DNA of 7,852 nt, taken from positions 1 through 7,852 of the forward strand of contig JAICSD010000203.1 of assembly GCA_025937075.1 (NCBI GenBank), written 5' to 3'. This document shows positions 5,389-7,852 of the stretch, in pieces. The notes under the pieces were generated by a model, which had not been told where the DNA came from, ran no database searches, and saw only the letters and a program-made list of their open reading frames with translations. Every line of letters starts with the position of its first letter. Within the stretch, counting starts at the first letter, position 1. Position numbers and translations under genes: made by a program. The stretch comes from Vicinamibacteria bacterium. Its GTDB lineage: Bacteria; Acidobacteriota; Vicinamibacteria; Vicinamibacterales; 2-12-FULL-66-21.

Positions 5389-6870
5389 GTGAGGCAGTGG
5401 TCTTCGCCGCTCGTCGCGCTCTGCCTGTTCGCGGCGGGATGCGGGAACCACCCGCCGCCTTCGATCGCTCCTCAGCCCCCCTCCGCCGCTGAGCGCCAGC
5501 TCGTTTCCGATCTATCCGGCATCTTCGGCGCGAACGTCATGGCGCAGGCGCAGTGGGGCGTCGAGGTGCGATCGCTGGATTCCGGCCGGACGCTCTTCGC
5601 GCTGAACCCCAACAAGCTCCTGATGCCCGCGTCGAACATGAAGCTCGTGACGCTCGCGGCGGCCGCGGGCACCCTCGGATGGGATTACCGGTTCATGACG
5701 ACGCTCGAAACAGCGGCGCCGATCGAAGCGGGCGTCCTCGCCGGCGATCTCGCCGTTCGCGGGACGGGCGACCCGACGATCAATACGCGCGATGGCCGTG
5801 CGACTCAGGTCTTCGACGACTGGGCGTCGGCGCTGAAAGCTGCCGGCATCTCCCGCATCGACGGCAACATCGTCGGCGACGACAACGCGTTCGACGATGC
5901 GTGGCTGGGCGGAGGCTGGGCGTGGGACTACCTGCAGTACGACTACGCGGCTCCAATCGGCGCGCTGGAGTACGACGAGGACTTCGCGGATCTCGTCGTC
6001 ACGCCCGGTGCGCGCGAGGGTGATCCGGTGTTCGTCGAGCTGACGCCCGGATCGGGCCTGCGGCTGTTCAATCGCGCGACAACAGGACCGCCCGGCTCCG
6101 CCGCGACGATCGATTACGTGCGGCATCTCGAAGAACCGGTGCTCGAAGTCACCGGTATGGCGCCGCGCGGCGCAGTGCCTCTCACGCGCGAGGTGGCGGT
6201 CGTCAATCCGACAATCTTTTTCGTGCAGGCGCTCAGAGATGCGCTGATCGCGCGCGGGATCGACGTCGCCGGCCGTGCGGTGGATGCTGACGACCTCGTT
6301 CCGCCAGCGGATCGGCGCGTGCTCGCGCGATCGGATTCGCCGCCGCTTTCGGACATCGCCACGGTCCTGATGAAGGTGAGTCAGAACCTGTACGCCGAAA
6401 CGCTCCTCAAGGCCATCGGTGCCGCGCACGGCGGACTCGGCACCACGGACGGCGGCCGCGTCGTGACGCGGGCACTGCTCACATCGTGGGGTATCCCGGA
6501 GTCGAGCTACGTCCAGATGGACGGCTCGGGCCTATCGCGCTACGACTACGTCACGGCCGATATGCTCGTGACGATTCTCTCGCGCCTCTACGCCGACGAG
6601 CCGCATCGCGCGGCCTTTCTCGCCACGCTCCCTGTTGCCGGCCGGGACGGGACGATGGACAAGCGTCTGAAGAAGACGCGCGCCGAAGGGAACGCGATGG
6701 CGAAGACGGGATCCATCTCGAACGTGCGGACGCTGTCAGGCTTCGTACGCACGCGCGACGGCGAGATGCTGGCGTTCTCGATCCTGGCGAACAATTTCAC
6801 AATCCCGGCGTCTACTGTGACGTGGATCGCGGACCTGGCGGTCGAGACACTGTCGAATTTCAAACGATAG
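5389..6870 (+). CDS. dacB: D-alanyl-D-alanine carboxypeptidase/endopeptidase (PBP4, peptidase S13), predicted lipoprotein
   Basis: The product has 493 residues, close to the usual length of PBP4. The three penicillin-binding active-site motifs are intact: SxxK as S82-N-M-K85, SxN as S331-Q-N333 and KTG as K439-T-G441. DGSGLSRYD (378-386) is a further S13 signature. The roughly 240 residues between SxxK and SxN correspond to the inserted domains typical of this family (for example GNIVGDDNAFDD, 159-170). The known reactions are removal of the terminal D-Ala from peptidoglycan stem peptides and cleavage of D-Ala-mDAP cross-links in the periplasm. The N-terminus is a short hydrophobic segment ending AAG-C18, a lipobox. 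This suggests a membrane-anchored lipoprotein, unlike soluble E. coli PBP4. The GTG at 5389 is supported by this signal sequence, although no clear Shine-Dalgarno is present, and translation may be coupled to the DUF4340 gene 3 nt upstream. The assignment is secure. Its link to the ABC complex is inferred from the operon. Confidence 0.95.
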   Translation: MRQWSSPLVALCLFAAGCGNHPPPSIAPQPPSAAERQLVSDLSGIFGANVMAQAQWGVEVRSLDSGRTLFALNPNKLLMPASNMKLVTLAAAAGTLGWDYRFMTTLETAAPIEAGVLAGDLAVRGTGDPTINTRDGRATQVFDDWASALKAAGISRIDGNIVGDDNAFDDAWLGGGWAWDYLQYDYAAPIGALEYDEDFADLVVTPGAREGDPVFVELTPGSGLRLFNRATTGPPGSAATIDYVRHLEEPVLEVTGMAPRGAVPLTREVAVVNPTIFFVQALRDALIARGIDVAGRAVDADDLVPPADRRVLARSDSPPLSDIATVLMKVSQNLYAETLLKAIGAAHGGLGTTDGGRVVTRALLTSWGIPESSYVQMDGSGLSRYDYVTADMLVTILSRLYADEPHRAAFLATLPVAGRDGTMDKRLKKTRAEGNAMAKTGSISNVRTLSGFVRTRDGEMLAFSILANNFTIPASTVTWIADLAVETLSNFKR

Positions 6871-6892
6871 AACAACGATCGAGACCCGCGTC

Positions 6893-7723
6893 ATGTTGCT
6901 CATTTCCTTGATCGCCCTTCTCGTCGCCGCGCTCTCAGGTACGCTGCCCGGACAGACGGGGCCGACCGCGAGAATCAGCGGCCGCGTTATGGACGCCGTC
7001 ACGGGACGCGCGATTCCGAGCGCTGTCGTCAGGATCAGCTACTCGCCGCGACGATCTGAGCCGGAGCGCAAGCGCAGCCTGCCGCAGCGATCGGCCGTTA
7101 CCGGCGACAACGGCACCTTTTCGATCGCTGGTGTTGAACCCGGCGAGTACAGCATGTGGGCTTCCAAGGGGGGCTACCTCGATACCTGGTACGGCGCCAC
7201 GCGGCCGGCAGGCAGGTTCAGCAGAGTGTCGGTCCAGCGAGAGGCTTTGAACGATCTCGTGCTGCGCGTCTGGCCAGCCGCGAGCATCGAGGGACGAGTG
7301 ATCGACGAGGCAAATCGTCCAGTCGCCGGCGCGAAGGTTCGAGTACTTCCGCGGGATCCCGGCGTATTCGGATCGGCCATGACCGACGATCGTGGGATGT
7401 ATCGCATCACCCGGCTTCCGTCCGGCGAGTACACCGTCATGGTCCAGTGTGGCGTGTACAGCCGAACGCTGGATCCAACACCATTCCGGTCGCAACGAGG
7501 AGGCATCGATCCGGAGTTGCCGTTCCTGCTCGATCCGAATCGCCGGAACATCCTTCTGCTTTACGAGCCGATTCCGGCGCCATCCCGGACCGGATCCCGC
7601 ACTCTCTACGTCACGTCTTTCTTCGGAGGTTCAACGCTCGCGGGCGCCAGATACTTCCGGCTCTCGTGGGGCGAGACACGAGCATGTCGGATGAGGAGGC
7701 GCTCTGGCTCGAAAGACCGCTGA
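6893..7723 (+). CDS. Secreted carboxypeptidase-regulatory-like domain protein (frame interrupted near 7664-7672)
   Basis: This is an open frame of 276 codons. Residues 1-20 form a signal peptide (charge-poor hydrophobic stretch, then a small-residue region). Two CarboxypepD_reg-type beta-sandwich domains follow: about 26-127 (ARISGRVMDAVTGRAIPSAV, DNGTFSIAGVEPGEYS) and about 128-187 (SIEGRVIDEANRPVAGAKV, DDRGMYRITRLPSGEYTV). Each has the D-x-x-G-x-[FY]...[LV]-x-[PS]-GEY pattern of the family. Such proteins are secreted and probably bind surfaces or partners; no enzymatic domain is seen. YVTSFFGGSTLAGARYFRLS (239-258) still reads like the family. The last 18 residues (WGETRACRMRR and onward) turn Arg-rich and unlike it, while homologous sequence resumes in the next frame. 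The likely cause is one missing base near 7666. The ATG at 6893 lies 22 nt after dacB with only a weak ribosome site. Co-transcription with the ABC operon is possible, but a functional link is not shown. Confidence 0.75.
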   Translation: MLLISLIALLVAALSGTLPGQTGPTARISGRVMDAVTGRAIPSAVVRISYSPRRSEPERKRSLPQRSAVTGDNGTFSIAGVEPGEYSMWASKGGYLDTWYGATRPAGRFSRVSVQREALNDLVLRVWPAASIEGRVIDEANRPVAGAKVRVLPRDPGVFGSAMTDDRGMYRITRLPSGEYTVMVQCGVYSRTLDPTPFRSQRGGIDPELPFLLDPNRRNILLLYEPIPAPSRTGSRTLYVTSFFGGSTLAGARYFRLSWGETRACRMRRRSGSKDR

Positions 7724-7852
7724 CGATTGGCGACCGGGATATCACGGACCTCGAGCTCACGCTGAATGATGGCGTCACGGTCAGTGGGAGAGTGATTTTC
7801 GAAGGCGACGACCCGGCGAGCCTGCCGCCCAATACGGGTCTCCTGCTGTCCG
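7684..7852 (+). pseudogene. Continuation of the carboxypeptidase-regulatory-like protein in the shifted frame (partial)
   Basis: In the frame one base off from the upstream one, sequence from about 7666 to the window edge reads as a credible continuation of the same protein. It includes EEALWLERPLTIGDRDITDL, then LTLNDGVTVSGRVIFEGDD, a third beta-sandwich start with the S-GRV strand seen in the first two domains. It stays open to 7852. The first ATG in this frame is at 7684, and a gene caller may start a separate gene there. The lack of a signal sequence and the mid-domain start argue that it is the 3' part of one frameshifted gene. Confidence 0.65.

Noticed and set aside
3088..5451. 787-codon open frame on the minus strand, antisense to the GldG-like and DUF4340 genes
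   Set aside because: Its translation is Arg-, Leu- and Glu-rich low-quality sequence with no recognisable domain. It lies wholly opposite well-supported genes, and long antisense frames are expected in GC-rich DNA.
5512..6429. 305-codon minus-strand frame opposite dacB
   Set aside because: It is Arg/His-rich with no motif. The plus strand encodes intact SxxK, SxN and KTG motifs, so this is a shadow frame.
6871..6892. Possible terminator between dacB and the CarboxypepD_reg gene
   Set aside because: The 22-nt gap has no stem with a following T-run, so I cannot support an end of transcription there.

Overview
The window is GC-rich, gene-dense bacterial chromosome. The closest match I recognise in overall character is Acidobacteriota, perhaps a Vicinamibacteria-type genome. 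This rests on three things: a GldA/GldF/GldG-like ABC cassette followed by a DUF4340 protein, a downstream secreted protein built of carboxypeptidase-regulatory-like (CarboxypepD_reg) domains, and codon use strongly biased to G/C. The taxonomic call is inference and not directly proven by the sequence.

Left part (1-664, minus strand): a metal-resistance operon. An ArsR/SmtB-family repressor overlaps (TGATG) the start of a heavy-metal P-type ATPase, of which only the first 73 residues lie in the window. The repressor carries both metal-site signatures of the CadC type: the CVC of the alpha-3 site and D-x-H-x10-H-x2-E of the alpha-5 site. Just upstream is a perfect-arm palindrome in the 12-2-12 layout, covering a consensus -10 box. 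This gives a self-consistent autoregulated Zn/Cd/Pb-type efflux unit.

Middle (666-6870, plus strand): a divergent, very compact operon with TTG, GTG, ATG, ATG and GTG starts and junctions of -8, +4, 0 and +3 nt. It encodes a GldA-like ABC ATPase, a six-helix ABC-2 permease, a GldG-like membrane-anchored extracytoplasmic protein, a single-helix-anchored protein made of three tandem DUF4340-like repeats, and a lipoprotein form of the S13 peptidase PBP4 (DacB, D-Ala-D-Ala carboxypeptidase/endopeptidase). The first four resemble a widespread envelope ABC complex of unknown substrate. Finding a peptidoglycan hydrolase 3 nt behind it is the most suggestive functional clue in the window, pointing to a possible link between this transporter and cell-wall remodelling.

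Right end (6893-7852, plus strand): a secreted protein with at least two CarboxypepD_reg-type beta-sandwich domains. Its reading frame is broken near 7664-7672. Recognisable homologous sequence continues in the next frame to the window edge, so the gene is either frameshifted or carries a one-base sequence error. I saw no tRNA, rRNA, CRISPR array, insertion sequence or convincing rho-independent terminator.
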